From assembly GCF_029167645.1 (NCBI RefSeq), contig NZ_CP119147.1, forward strand, positions 6,156,501 to 6,220,500: a DNA stretch of 64,000 nt. Direction: 5' to 3'. The position numbers were made by a program, and so were the translations under genes. Below the pieces are notes generated by a model that was not told the origin of the DNA, did no database searches, and saw nothing but the letters and a program-made list of their open reading frames with translations. The stretch is from Streptomyces sp. AM 2-1-1. Lineage in GTDB: Bacteria > Actinomycetota > Actinomycetes > Streptomycetales > Streptomycetaceae. Below are positions 35,973 to 44,500 of this stretch, piece after piece (within the stretch, counting starts at the first letter, position 1; each line of letters opens with the position of its first letter).

Positions 35973-37205
35973 TCAGCCCTCGGACGGGCTCTTCGCCACC
36001 ACGGGGCCCGGTGCCGGCACCCGGTCCGCCACCTTGCGGTCGGCGCCGCGCAGGACACCGGCCCCGATCACCAGGCCGAAGGCCAGCACCGTCACCAGGC
36101 CGAAGGAGACGACCAGCGACGTCGCCTCCGCCAGCGATCCGATCGCGGACGGCGCGACCAGCCCGGAGGTGTAGGTGATGGTGGCGACGCCGGCGATCGC
36201 CTGACTCGGGTTCGGTCCGCTGCGCCCCGCCGCCGCGAAGGCCAGCGGGACGACGACCGCGACCCCGAGGCCGAGCAGGCCGAACCCGCAGAGCACACCC
36301 ACCGCGCCCGGGGAGAGGACCACCAGGGCGCCGCCCACCGTGGCGAGCGTGCCGCCGGCCCGCACCGTGCGGACGGCACCGAAACGGTCCACGATCTTGT
36401 CCCCGGCGATCCGCGCCACCATCATCATCAGCGCGAACGCCGTGGTGGAGGCGGCCGCGAGACCGGCCGAGGTGTCGACGACGTCCCGCAGGTAGACGGC
36501 CGACCAGTCCATGGAGGCCCCCTCGGCGAACACGGCGCAGAAGCCGATCGCACCGATCACCAGCGCCGACCTGGGCGGCAGGGTGAAGCGCGGCGGCGGC
36601 TCCTCGTCCGGCTCGCTGCGCAGGTCCAGTACGCCCTGGACCGCGACGACGCCCAGCACGGTGAGGGCCAGCGCGGCAACGGTGTGGTGGAGCCGCGCGT
36701 CGGCACCGACGTGGGCCGCCACCGTGCCCGCCGCCGAGCCGATCAGGGCGCCGGCGCTCCACATGCCGTGCAGACCGGACATGATCGAGCGGTCGAGGCG
36801 GTTCTCGACCTCCACGCCCAGGGCGTTCATCGCCACGTCGGACATGCCCGCCGAGGCGCCGTAGACGAAGAGGGCCGCACAGAGCGTCAGCAGGTTCGGA
36901 GCGAGCGCCGGCAGGATCAGCGCCAGCGTCCAGAGGGCGAGCAGGACCCGCAGCGCGTTGCGGGCGCCGAACCGGTGGCTGATCCGGCCGGCCACCGGCA
37001 TCGCCAGCGAGGCGCCGATCGCCGGGAAGGCGAGGGCGAGGCCCAGCTGTCCCGCGCTGACCCCCGCGTGGTCCTGGATCCAGGGGACCCGGGTGGCGAA
37101 ACTGCCGGTCACCGCGCCGTGCACGGTGAACACGGCGGCGACCGCGTATCTGGCGCGCTTCACCTGCGCGGGGTCGAAGGCTGTCGCGATCGAGTCCGAT
37201 GCCAT
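35973..37205 (-). CDS. Major facilitator superfamily transporter (divergent from ROK regulator)
   Basis: 410 residues, 12 predicted membrane segments. Early helix SFATRVPWIQDHAGVSAGQL; loop 2-3 motif GRISHRFGARNALR; second-half motif MMMVARIAGDKIVDRFGAVR. The pattern fits drug/sugar-efflux-like MFS carriers; the substrate is unknown. ATG 37205 is chosen because GGGAGGG lies about 8 bp upstream; the frame stays open further back only through the operator region. It shares a 136-bp divergent control region, with a palindromic operator, with the ROK repressor. The 271 bp between it and the transposon contain no supported gene. Confidence 0.88.
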   Translation of the reverse strand: MASDSIATAFDPAQVKRARYAVAAVFTVHGAVTGSFATRVPWIQDHAGVSAGQLGLALAFPAIGASLAMPVAGRISHRFGARNALRVLLALWTLALILPALAPNLLTLCAALFVYGASAGMSDVAMNALGVEVENRLDRSIMSGLHGMWSAGALIGSAAGTVAAHVGADARLHHTVAALALTVLGVVAVQGVLDLRSEPDEEPPPRFTLPPRSALVIGAIGFCAVFAEGASMDWSAVYLRDVVDTSAGLAAASTTAFALMMMVARIAGDKIVDRFGAVRTVRAGGTLATVGGALVVLSPGAVGVLCGFGLLGLGVAVVVPLAFAAAGRSGPNPSQAIAGVATITYTSGLVAPSAIGSLAEATSLVVSFGLVTVLAFGLVIGAGVLRGADRKVADRVPAPGPVVAKSPSEG

Positions 37206-37273
37206 GTCCGGGTTCCCTCCCATGCGCGCCCGCAGGGCGGCCGTCTCTCCTGTCCCAGGATCGAGCCGTAAAC

Positions 37274-37294
37274 TATCAGGAACCTTGCCTGATA
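37274..37294. promoter_or_regulatory. ROK operator between MFS and ROK genes
   Basis: Perfect TATCAGG-N7-CCTGATA inverted repeat in the divergent promoter. This is what a dimeric ROK repressor would be expected to bind, controlling both the exporter and itself. Confidence 0.7.
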
Positions 37295-37341
37295 AAAAGC
37301 CCGCGTCGGAGGACGCCACGGTGATCTGGAAGGATTCCGCC

Positions 37342-38556
37342 ATGCCCGCCTCCCCGAGCACCGCCCGGGCCATCAACGACCGGCTCGCCCTGCGGCTCCT
37401 CCAGCAGGACGGCCCCTTGACGGCCACTCAGCTCAAAGCGTCGACCGGGCTCTCCCGCCCGACCGTCGCCGACCTGGTCGAACGGTTGCAGGACGCCGGC
37501 CTGATCGAAGTGGTCGGCGAGGCCGGCGCCGAACGCCGGGGGCCCAACGCCCGGCTCTACGGAATCGTCGCGGACCGCGCCCAGCTCGCCGCGCTCGACG
37601 TGCGCACCGGCAGCGTCTCGGTGATCGTCGCGGATCTCCTCGGCCGCACGCTCGCCGAGGCGAGCGTGCCCATCGGCGACACCGGCACCGCCGTCGAGCG
37701 GGCGGTCGCCCTGCTGGAACGCACCGCCCGCGAGGCGGGTGACGCCCCCCTGCACAGCGTCGGCATCGGCGCCCCCGGACTGATCGACCCCGCCACCGGG
37801 GAGCTGCGGGTCACCATCGGACTGCCCTCCTGGCACCGGGAGTTGGTGGCCTCCCTCCAGCAACACCTCTCCGCACGGGTGCTCGTGGAGAACGAGACCA
37901 ACCTCGCCGCCGTTGCCGAACGCCGGGTCGGAGCCGCCCGCGACCGGTCGACGTTCGCCCTCTTCTGGCTCGGCCACGCCGTCGGTGCCGCCCTCATGCT
38001 CGACGGCACCCTGCGCCGGGGCGCCTCCGGAGGTGCCGGGGAGATCGGTTTCATGCCCGTACCCGGGGCGGTCGGCCCTCTCTCGGCCGCCACCTGCGAA
38101 GGGGGCTTCCACTCGCTCGTGGGCTCGGAGGCCATCTGCGCGCTCGCCGTCTCGCACGGCATGGAACCGCCGCGCGCCCGCCCCGACACCCCGGAGGCGC
38201 GGTACGCGGTCACCGGCGCCGAGCAGGGCTTCGCAGCCGCGGCGGCCGTCCACGACGCCCTCGCCGGGGCGAAGGGCGGGGACGGCTTCCTGAGCGCCCT
38301 CGCCGAGCGCATCGCCCTGGGCGCCGCCTCCGTCGTCTCGGTCGTGGACCCCGGCTGCCTGGTCCTCGCCGGAGAGGTCGGGCACGCCGGGGGAACCGGG
38401 CTCGCCGCCCTGGTCGAGGACCGGCTCGCCACCATGTCCCCGCTGCGCACCGAGGTCAGGGCGGGTGAGCTGGGCGGTACGGCGATCCTGCGCGGCGCCC
38501 TCTTCACGGCCCGGGAGTCCGCGCAGGACGCGCTCTTCGCCCCGGCCGCCCCCTGA
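37342..38556 (+). CDS. ROK family transcriptional regulator
   Basis: 404 residues. N-terminal winged helix (AINDRLALRLLQQDGPLTAT and LSRPTVADLVERLQDAGLIE), then a ROK sugar-kinase-like domain (SVGIGAPGLIDPATGELR, ENETNLAAVAE, GGAGEIGFMPVPG). The zinc-binding CxCGxxGC loop of classical ROK proteins is not complete (ATCEGGFHSLVG), so sugar-kinase activity is unlikely and a repressor role is favoured. ATG 37342 has AAGGA about 9 bp upstream. The palindrome at 37274 is the probable operator. Confidence 0.9.
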   Translation: MPASPSTARAINDRLALRLLQQDGPLTATQLKASTGLSRPTVADLVERLQDAGLIEVVGEAGAERRGPNARLYGIVADRAQLAALDVRTGSVSVIVADLLGRTLAEASVPIGDTGTAVERAVALLERTAREAGDAPLHSVGIGAPGLIDPATGELRVTIGLPSWHRELVASLQQHLSARVLVENETNLAAVAERRVGAARDRSTFALFWLGHAVGAALMLDGTLRRGASGGAGEIGFMPVPGAVGPLSAATCEGGFHSLVGSEAICALAVSHGMEPPRARPDTPEARYAVTGAEQGFAAAAAVHDALAGAKGGDGFLSALAERIALGAASVVSVVDPGCLVLAGEVGHAGGTGLAALVEDRLATMSPLRTEVRAGELGGTAILRGALFTARESAQDALFAPAAP

Positions 38557-38691
38557 CCCCCGGCCGGACGCGACGGAGGCGCACCGGCCGGGGCCGGGAA
38601 ACGTCACGGAACGTGCGCTGTGAGCCAGCGCACAGCTACCCCCCTGCTGGCCCGGGGCAACTCGTGGCAGACTGATGGGGTACCAGCAGCA

Positions 38692-38820
38692 GCGCACTCC
38701 GGGGTCGGTGTAATTCCGAACCGGCGGTTATAGTCCGCGACCCGTCCGCATCCAGCGGCCGGTTGACCAGGTGAGATTCCTGGACCGACGGTGAAAGTCC
38801 GGATGGGAGGCAGTGCGCGG
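38692..38820 (+). promoter_or_regulatory. FMN riboswitch (RFN element)
   Basis: Classical RFN elements are all visible: GGGGTCGGTG (38701), ACCGGCGGTTATAGTCCGC (within 38719-38739), ACCGACGGTGAAAGTCCGG (38783-38801) and GATGGGAGG. The element is closed by a GCGCACT/AGTGCGC basal stem. Binding of FMN should shut off the riboflavin genes downstream. The first ideal ribosome site after it (GGAGGAC) is at about 38973, in front of the 127-codon ORF. Confidence 0.97.
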
Positions 38821-38983
38821 CGGGCCGTATCGGGTATGCCGCCGTGGGCGGACGCGGGTTCCGGAGCATTCCGGCCCACGCGTCCGGATTCCCGCGGACC
38901 AGGCGTTTCTCCCGTCGCGTTCCGCTTCTTCTGTCGTCACCGACAGGCCCCGGAGTCCGTGCCCGAAGAGGCAGGAGGACCCG

Positions 38984-39367
38984 GTGGCACCCGCAGCCGA
39001 CATCACCGCCGTGCGACGAGCGACCCCGCTCGCCACCCGCGGCCCCGGCTCCCCGCGCCCCGCCCCGGTCGTCGCAGGCGTATGCGCCGCCGACCGCCCC
39101 GCCCCGGTCGTGGCACGCGTCCCCGCCGACGCAGCCGGCCGGCGGCGACTCCACCGCAGCGCCCCCGGAACGCGCACCCGGACGCGCCCTCCGCGCCGGA
39201 CCGGCGGACAGGCCCGCGCCGGCGCCGCGCACCTCACCGGAATCCCCACGGCCGTCCGGGCGTTGCGGCCCGATGTGACCGGGACCGTGCGCGTCGGCCC
39301 CGGCCTCCGAACCACCCTCGTCCGCACCACCGCCCCCGCGGCTTCCACCGCTCGGAAGGGAAACTAG
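38984..39367 (+). CDS. Pro/Arg/Ala-rich 127-residue ORF between FMN riboswitch and ribE
   Basis: GTG start preceded by a near-perfect GCAGGAGGAC ribosome site. The ORF ends with TAG overlapping the ribE GTG start by one base (TAGTG), so translation of ribE would be coupled to it. The peptide (VAPAADITAVRRATPLATRG at the start) is rich in Ala, Arg and Pro. It has no recognisable domain and no RibD signature. It may be a real small protein or a leader peptide used by the riboswitch expression platform. The alternative, a purely untranslated leader of about 0.5 kb, cannot be excluded. Confidence 0.5.
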   Translation: MAPAADITAVRRATPLATRGPGSPRPAPVVAGVCAADRPAPVVARVPADAAGRRRLHRSAPGTRTRTRPPRRTGGQARAGAAHLTGIPTAVRALRPDVTGTVRVGPGLRTTLVRTTAPAASTARKGN

Positions 39368-39996
39368 TGTTCACCGGAATTGTCGAAGAACTGGGCGAGG
39401 TCACCGCCGTCGAGAAGCTCGACGACGCCTCCCGCTTCCGGCTGCGCGGCCCCGTCGTCACCGAGGGCGCCAAGCACGGTGACTCCATCGCCGTCAACGG
39501 TGTCTGCCTGACCGTCGTGGAGACCGGCGAGCACGAGTTCACCGCCGACGTCATGGCCGAGACGCTCAACCGCTCCAGTCTCGGCGCACTCACCGCGGGC
39601 TCCCGGGTCAACCTGGAGCGTCCGATGGCGCTCGGCGGACGGCTCGGCGGCCACCTCGTGCAGGGCCACGTGGACGGCACCGGTCACATCGTCGCCCGAA
39701 CCCCGTCGGAGCACTGGGAGATCGTCAAGGTCTCACTCCCCGCCGAACTCGCCCGGTACGTCGTGGAGAAGGGCTCGATCACCGTCGACGGGGTGAGCCT
39801 GACCGTCGTCGACGCCGCGCCCGACCACTTCACCGTCAGCCTCATCCCCACCACGCTCGCGTTGACCACGCTCGGCCTCAAGCAGCCCGGCGACCCGGTC
39901 AACCTGGAGGTGGACGTGCTCGCCAAGTACGTCGAGCGCCTGCTCGGCGACCGTGTGGAGAACCAGCGCGACGCGGACGGGGAGGGAGCGCGGTGA
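39367..39996 (+). CDS. ribE: Riboflavin synthase alpha subunit
   Basis: 209 residues. Dismutates two lumazines to riboflavin. It has two lumazine-binding repeats: [12 protein letters not shown] with NGVCLTVVE, and from about residue 98 a second with [10 protein letters not shown]. The start GTG 39367 gives the invariant MFTGIVEE. It overlaps the previous stop by one base and the next gene by 4 bp. Confidence 0.97.
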   Translation: MFTGIVEELGEVTAVEKLDDASRFRLRGPVVTEGAKHGDSIAVNGVCLTVVETGEHEFTADVMAETLNRSSLGALTAGSRVNLERPMALGGRLGGHLVQGHVDGTGHIVARTPSEHWEIVKVSLPAELARYVVEKGSITVDGVSLTVVDAAPDHFTVSLIPTTLALTTLGLKQPGDPVNLEVDVLAKYVERLLGDRVENQRDADGEGAR

Positions 39997-40637
39997 ATCC
40001 CGCCGACTGGCTCAACTCCGAGGCCTTCACCCTCCTCGACCAGCACATCAAGTGGTCGGACATGATCGGCAACACGATCGGCCTGGCCGCCCTGGCGCTC
40101 GGCTGGAAGCGTTCCGTCTGGACCTGGCCCGCCCAGCTGCTGTCCGGCGCGATCCTGCTCTTCGCCTTCGCCTCCGCCCACCTCTCGGGCAGCGCCGGCA
40201 AGCAGCTCGTGGTCATCGTCGTCTCGCTGCTCGGCTGGTACTCCTGGACCCGCGGCACGCAGCGGGCCCAGGACGGTTCCATAGCCGTACGGTTCGCCAC
40301 CTGGCGCGAACGCGGCGTGCTGGCCGCGGGCGCGGTCGTCGGCACCCTCGCCGTCGGCGGCCTGTTCACCGCCTTCCCCGAGCTGTCCTGGGACCCGTGG
40401 CCGGACGCGTACGTCTTCGTCGGCACCATCGTCGCGATGTACGCCCAGGCGCGCGGCATGGTCGAGTTCTGGTTCGCCTGGCTGCTGGTGGACCTGGTCG
40501 GCGTCCCGCTGAACTTCGCCAACGGCTTCGCCTTCTCCGGATTCGTCTACGTCATCTACGGGGCCCTGGTCCTGTGGGGCATGCGCGACTGGTGGCTGCG
40601 TACGCGCACCCCCGGTCTGGAAGGAGCCGCCGCATGA
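39993..40637 (+). CDS. ribM: Riboflavin transporter of the PnuC family (RibM-like)
   Basis: 214 residues, about seven membrane segments, PnuC-type ([28 protein letters not shown]; the C-terminal [20 protein letters not shown]). PnuC proteins move nicotinamide ribose or NMN by facilitated diffusion. In Streptomyces and Corynebacterium the members under FMN riboswitch control (RibM, PnuX) transport riboflavin, and this gene sits inside the ribE-ribBA-ribH operon, so riboflavin is the likely substrate. It overlaps both neighbours by 4 bp. Confidence 0.88.
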   Translation: MNPADWLNSEAFTLLDQHIKWSDMIGNTIGLAALALGWKRSVWTWPAQLLSGAILLFAFASAHLSGSAGKQLVVIVVSLLGWYSWTRGTQRAQDGSIAVRFATWRERGVLAAGAVVGTLAVGGLFTAFPELSWDPWPDAYVFVGTIVAMYAQARGMVEFWFAWLLVDLVGVPLNFANGFAFSGFVYVIYGALVLWGMRDWWLRTRTPGLEGAAA

Positions 40638-41920
40638 CCGCCCGGTCCACCAACCCGCAGCACCACGAGCGTGACCTCGCGCTCGACCCCGTCGAGCAGG
40701 CGATCCGTGACATCGCCGCGGGCCGCCCCGTGGTGGTCGTCGACGACGAGGACCGCGAGAACGAGGGCGACCTCGTCATCGCGGCCGAGAAGGCCACCCC
40801 CGAGGTCATCGCCTTCATGATGAGCGAGTGCCGCGGCCTGATCTGCGCACCCATGGAGAACGACGAGCTGGAGCGGCTCGAACTCCCGCAGATGGTCGAG
40901 CACAACACCGAGTCGATGAAGACCGCCTTCACCGTCTCCGTGGACGCCTCCGCCGCTTACGGCGTCACCACCGGCATCTCCGCCGCCGACCGCGCCACCA
41001 CCCTGCGGATGCTCGCCGGCGGCACGGCCGGCCCCGGCGACTTCGTCCGGCCCGGCCACGTCTTCCCGCTGCGCGCCCGCGCCGGCGGCGTACTCGTCCG
41101 CAACGGCCACACCGAGGCCGCCGTCGACCTCGCCCGGCTGGCCGGTCTGCGTCCGGTCGGCGCGATCGTCGAGATCGCGGGCGAGGACGGCGTCATGCTG
41201 CGGCTGCCCGAACTCGTGCCGTTCGCCCGCAAGCACGGGCTGACGATCATCTCCATCGAGGACTTGATCGCGTACCGCCGCCGCGCCGAACCGACCGTCC
41301 GGCGCGAGGCCGAGGTGCGGCTGCCGACGGCCTTCGGCGACTTCACCGCCCACGGCTACCGTTCCCTCACCGACGGCGTCGAGCACGTCGCCCTGGTCCA
41401 CGGCGACCTCGGCGACGGAGCGGACGTCCTCGTCCGCATCCACTCCGAGTGCCTCACCGGTGACATCTTCCAGTCCCAGCGCTGCGACTGCGGCCCCCAG
41501 TTGCAGGCCTCCATGGAGCGGGTGACCGCCGAGGGCCGGGGCGTCGTCGTCTACCTCCGCGGCCACGAGGGCCGGGGCATCGGCCTGCTCCAGAAACTGC
41601 GCGCGTACGAACTCCAGGAGCGCGGCTCCGACACCCTCGACGCCAACCTGGAACTCGGCCTGCCCGCCGACGCCCGCGACTACGCCGCCGGTGCGCAGAT
41701 CCTCGAGGACCTCGGGGTGCGCAGCCTGCGGTTGATGACCAACAACCCCGACAAGACGGCCGCGGTGGTCCGGCACGGACTCGTCGTCAACGGCCGCGAG
41801 CCGATGCCCGTCCAGGCCGGCGAGCACAACCTCGGCTACCTGCGCACCAAGCGCGACCGGATGGGGCACGACCTGCCCTGGCTCGACGGCGTGCCGGCCT
41901 CGACCTGCGGCAACCAGTAG
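40634..41920 (+). CDS. ribBA: Bifunctional DHBP synthase / GTP cyclohydrolase II
   Basis: 428 residues. N-terminal RibB domain with [13 protein letters not shown] (residues 36-48) makes 3,4-dihydroxybutanone-4-P. The C-terminal RibA domain (from about residue 225) has the zinc Cys and loop [15 protein letters not shown] near residue 276, then [10 protein letters not shown]. It opens GTP. Together these feed both branches of riboflavin synthesis. ATG overlaps ribM by 4 bp. Confidence 0.97.
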   Translation: MTARSTNPQHHERDLALDPVEQAIRDIAAGRPVVVVDDEDRENEGDLVIAAEKATPEVIAFMMSECRGLICAPMENDELERLELPQMVEHNTESMKTAFTVSVDASAAYGVTTGISAADRATTLRMLAGGTAGPGDFVRPGHVFPLRARAGGVLVRNGHTEAAVDLARLAGLRPVGAIVEIAGEDGVMLRLPELVPFARKHGLTIISIEDLIAYRRRAEPTVRREAEVRLPTAFGDFTAHGYRSLTDGVEHVALVHGDLGDGADVLVRIHSECLTGDIFQSQRCDCGPQLQASMERVTAEGRGVVVYLRGHEGRGIGLLQKLRAYELQERGSDTLDANLELGLPADARDYAAGAQILEDLGVRSLRLMTNNPDKTAAVVRHGLVVNGREPMPVQAGEHNLGYLRTKRDRMGHDLPWLDGVPASTCGNQ

Positions 41921-41965
41921 ACCCACCACCACCCCACCGACCAGAGTGACGGAAAAGGGAGAGAC

Positions 41966-42451
41966 ATGAGCGGCAAGGGCGCACCCGAACTGTCCGTGAG
42001 CAACTGCGAGGACCTCCGCGTGGCGGTCGTCGCCGCCCAGTGGCACGAGAAGGTCATGGACGGACTCGTCGACGGCGCCCTGCGCGCGCTCGGCGAACTC
42101 GGCATCCAGGAGCCGACCCTGCTGCGCGTCCCGGGCAGCTTCGAGCTCCCGGTCGTCGCCAAGGTCCTCGCCGGACGCGGCTACGACGCGGTCGTCGCCC
42201 TCGGCGTGATCATCCGCGGCGGTACCCCGCACTTCGAGTACGTCTCCCAGGGCGTCACCGTCGGCCTCACCCAGGTCACCGTCGACACCGGCGTCCCCGT
42301 CGGATTCGGCGTCCTCACCTGCGACACCGAGGAGCAGGCGCTGGACCGGGCCGGCCTGGAAGGGTCCGCGGAGGACAAGGGCCACGAAGCGGTCACCGCC
42401 GCCGTCGCCACCGCCACCACGCTGCGCAGCGTCAGCGAACCCTGGCGCTGA
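41966..42451 (+). CDS. ribH: 6,7-dimethyl-8-ribityllumazine synthase
   Basis: 161 residues. Condenses the RibB and RibA/D products to lumazine, forming the icosahedral or decameric shell typical of the family. Motifs: [42 protein letters not shown] (His catalytic), and [20 protein letters not shown] precedes the ATG by 6 bp. Last rib gene of the unit; no ribD is present in the window. Confidence 0.97.
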   Translation: MSGKGAPELSVSNCEDLRVAVVAAQWHEKVMDGLVDGALRALGELGIQEPTLLRVPGSFELPVVAKVLAGRGYDAVVALGVIIRGGTPHFEYVSQGVTVGLTQVTVDTGVPVGFGVLTCDTEEQALDRAGLEGSAEDKGHEAVTAAVATATTLRSVSEPWR

Positions 42452-42485
42452 GGGCGGCCGAAGACCCCGTATTCTAGGGACCATC

Positions 42486-42758
42486 ATGGCCAACAAAACC
42501 TTCGAAGAACTCTTCGCCGAGCTGACGCTCAAGGCCGCGGACGGCGACCCCTCCACCTCGCGCACCGCCGAACTGGTGGGCAAGGGGGTCCATGCCATCG
42601 GCAAGAAGGTCGTCGAGGAGGCCGCCGAGGTCTGGATGGCCGCCGAGTACGAGGGCAAGGAAGCCGCCGCCGAGGAGATCTCGCAGCTGCTCTACCACGT
42701 CCAGGTGATGATGGTCGCGCGCGGGATCTCCCTCGACGACGTCTACGCCCACCTCTGA
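42486..42758 (+). CDS. hisE: Phosphoribosyl-ATP pyrophosphohydrolase
   Basis: 90 residues, all-alpha MazG-like fold. Removes pyrophosphate from PR-ATP in histidine synthesis. The catalytic metal helix [19 protein letters not shown] is intact. A -10-like TATTCT (42470-42475) lies only 10 bp before the ATG, and AGGGA serves as a possible ribosome site, so the leader is very short if this promoter is used. hisG follows. Confidence 0.96.
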   Translation: MANKTFEELFAELTLKAADGDPSTSRTAELVGKGVHAIGKKVVEEAAEVWMAAEYEGKEAAAEEISQLLYHVQVMMVARGISLDDVYAHL

Positions 42759-42856
42759 GCACCGCCCCGCACGACACCGCCGCCGCACCCCGGCAGCGCC
42801 TCCGCACGCCCGCAGAACCGTCCGCACGCTCCTCCGTACGAAGGAAACCCGAGCTC

Positions 42857-43705
42857 ATGCTGCGCATCGCCGTTCCCAACAAGGGTTCACTCTCCGGGCC
42901 TGCGATGGCGATGCTCCATGAGGCCGGCTACCAGCAGCGCAAGGAGTCGAAGGAGCTCGTCCTCGTCGACCCCGTCAACGAGGTCGAGTTCTTCTACCTG
43001 CGGCCCCGGGACATCGCGATCTACGTGAGCTCCGGCCGTCTCGACATCGGCATCACCGGCCGCGACCTGCTGCTCGACTCCGGGGCCGACGCCGAGGAGA
43101 TCCTCCAGCTCGGCTTCGCCCGCTCGACCTTCCGGTACGCCACCAAGCCCGGGACCGCCGAGGGCCCGCAGGACTTCGACGGGATGACGATCGCCACCTC
43201 CTACGAGGGCATCGTCGCCAAGCACCTCGCCGACGCCGGCGTCAGCGCCTCCGTCGTCCACCTCGACGGCGCGGTCGAGACCGCCATCGAGCTCGGGGTC
43301 GCCCAGGTCATCGCCGACGTGGTCGAGACCGGCACCAGCATGCGCAACGCCGGGCTCGAGGTGATCGGCGAGCCGATCATGAAGTCCGAGGCCGTCGTCA
43401 TCCGCCGCACCGGCGCCGACGCCGAGGAGCCCAAGGTCCAGCAGTTCCTCCGCCGCCTCCAGGGCGTCCTGGTGGCCCGGACGTACGTGATGATGGACTA
43501 CGACTGCCGCGTCGAGCACCTGGAGCGCGCGGTCGCCCTCACCCCCGGCCTGGAGTCGCCGACCGTCTCCCCGCTGCACCACGAGGGCTGGGTCGCCGTC
43601 CGCTCCATGGTCGCCTCCCGCGAGGCACAGCGGATCATGGACGACCTGTACGAGCTCGGCGCCCGCGCCATCCTCACCACGGCCATCCACGCCTGCCGGC
43701 TCTGA
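42857..43705 (+). CDS. hisG: ATP phosphoribosyltransferase, long form
   Basis: 282 residues. First committed histidine step (ATP plus PRPP). It is the long form with its own C-terminal ACT-like regulatory domain (from about residue 210), so no HisZ is needed. PRPP loop in DVVETGTSMRNAGLEVI; N-terminal LRIAVPNKGSLSGPAMAML. GAAGGA-type ribosome site before ATG 42857. It follows hisE by 98 bp. Confidence 0.97.
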   Translation: MLRIAVPNKGSLSGPAMAMLHEAGYQQRKESKELVLVDPVNEVEFFYLRPRDIAIYVSSGRLDIGITGRDLLLDSGADAEEILQLGFARSTFRYATKPGTAEGPQDFDGMTIATSYEGIVAKHLADAGVSASVVHLDGAVETAIELGVAQVIADVVETGTSMRNAGLEVIGEPIMKSEAVVIRRTGADAEEPKVQQFLRRLQGVLVARTYVMMDYDCRVEHLERAVALTPGLESPTVSPLHHEGWVAVRSMVASREAQRIMDDLYELGARAILTTAIHACRL

Positions 43706-43754
43706 CGACAGGCCGGGCCCGCACCCGAACCCGAGTAGAGGACAGAAGGATCCG

Positions 43755-44219
43755 ATGTCCGCTTCCGCTCCCCGGACCGAAACCCCCGCCCTCCCGGTCA
43801 CCTTCCGGCCGGGTCTCACCCGGCTGGTCCTGCTCGCCATCGCGCTGGCGCTCTTCGCCGTCATCACGGTGGTGGCACTGATGCTGGAGAGCCTCGGTCC
43901 GGGGGACCGGGTGACGTTCGTCGTCTTCGCCGCCCTCTTCTCCGGGGTGCTGGTCCTGCTCGCCCGGCCCAGGATCACGGCCGACGAGGAGGGGGTGACC
44001 GTCGTCAATCTCACCCGGACGCACCGGCTCGCCTGGGAGCAGATCCTCCAGGTCAACCTGAGGGTCGGAGACCCCTGGCTCTTCCTCGGCCTCAGCGACG
44101 GCACCAGCCTGCCCGCGCTCGGCATCCAGCCCGGTCTCTCCAAGCGGCGGGCCGTCCAGGACGCCGAAGCCCTCCGCGGCCTCGTCGCGTCGCGGGGCAC
44201 CGCCGTCGAAGCGGGCTGA
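43755..44219 (+). CDS. PH-like domain membrane protein
   Basis: 154 residues: two membrane helices (about 25-45 and 53-70) followed by a soluble PH_6-like beta domain (ITADEEGVTVVNLTRTHRLA, WEQILQVNL). It follows hisG by 49 bp and probably shares its transcript. The function is unknown. The same domain family occurs in Streptomyces next to hisG. Confidence 0.7.
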   Translation: MSASAPRTETPALPVTFRPGLTRLVLLAIALALFAVITVVALMLESLGPGDRVTFVVFAALFSGVLVLLARPRITADEEGVTVVNLTRTHRLAWEQILQVNLRVGDPWLFLGLSDGTSLPALGIQPGLSKRRAVQDAEALRGLVASRGTAVEAG

Positions 44220-44500
44220 CGCGCGCGGACCCCGCCCGGGGCCCGCGGTCGAAGCGTGCGACCGGCGGGGGCACCGCGCCCGGTTGTGCACGGGGCGCCC
44301 GGCGGATGGCCGTGAGCCCCCTGCCCGGACGCGCCGATTGTTGACTACTCTGGAGTCCGGCGGCGCCGAGTGGCGCCCCGCCCCGCCCATACGGTCCGCA
44401 GACCGGCGGGGCTCTTCCTGCGACCCGAGGAGTGACTCCTTCCAGCAATGGACGGATCGTCCGGTAGTATCTGCGCCGCCCCTTCCCCGGAGGCGGCGGC

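Noticed and set aside
35697-37271. Long plus-strand frame starting LGVWDTPAGS after the transposon
   Set aside because: It continues without a stop through the MFS gene in antisense, has no start or domain, and does not join with the left flank into a gene.
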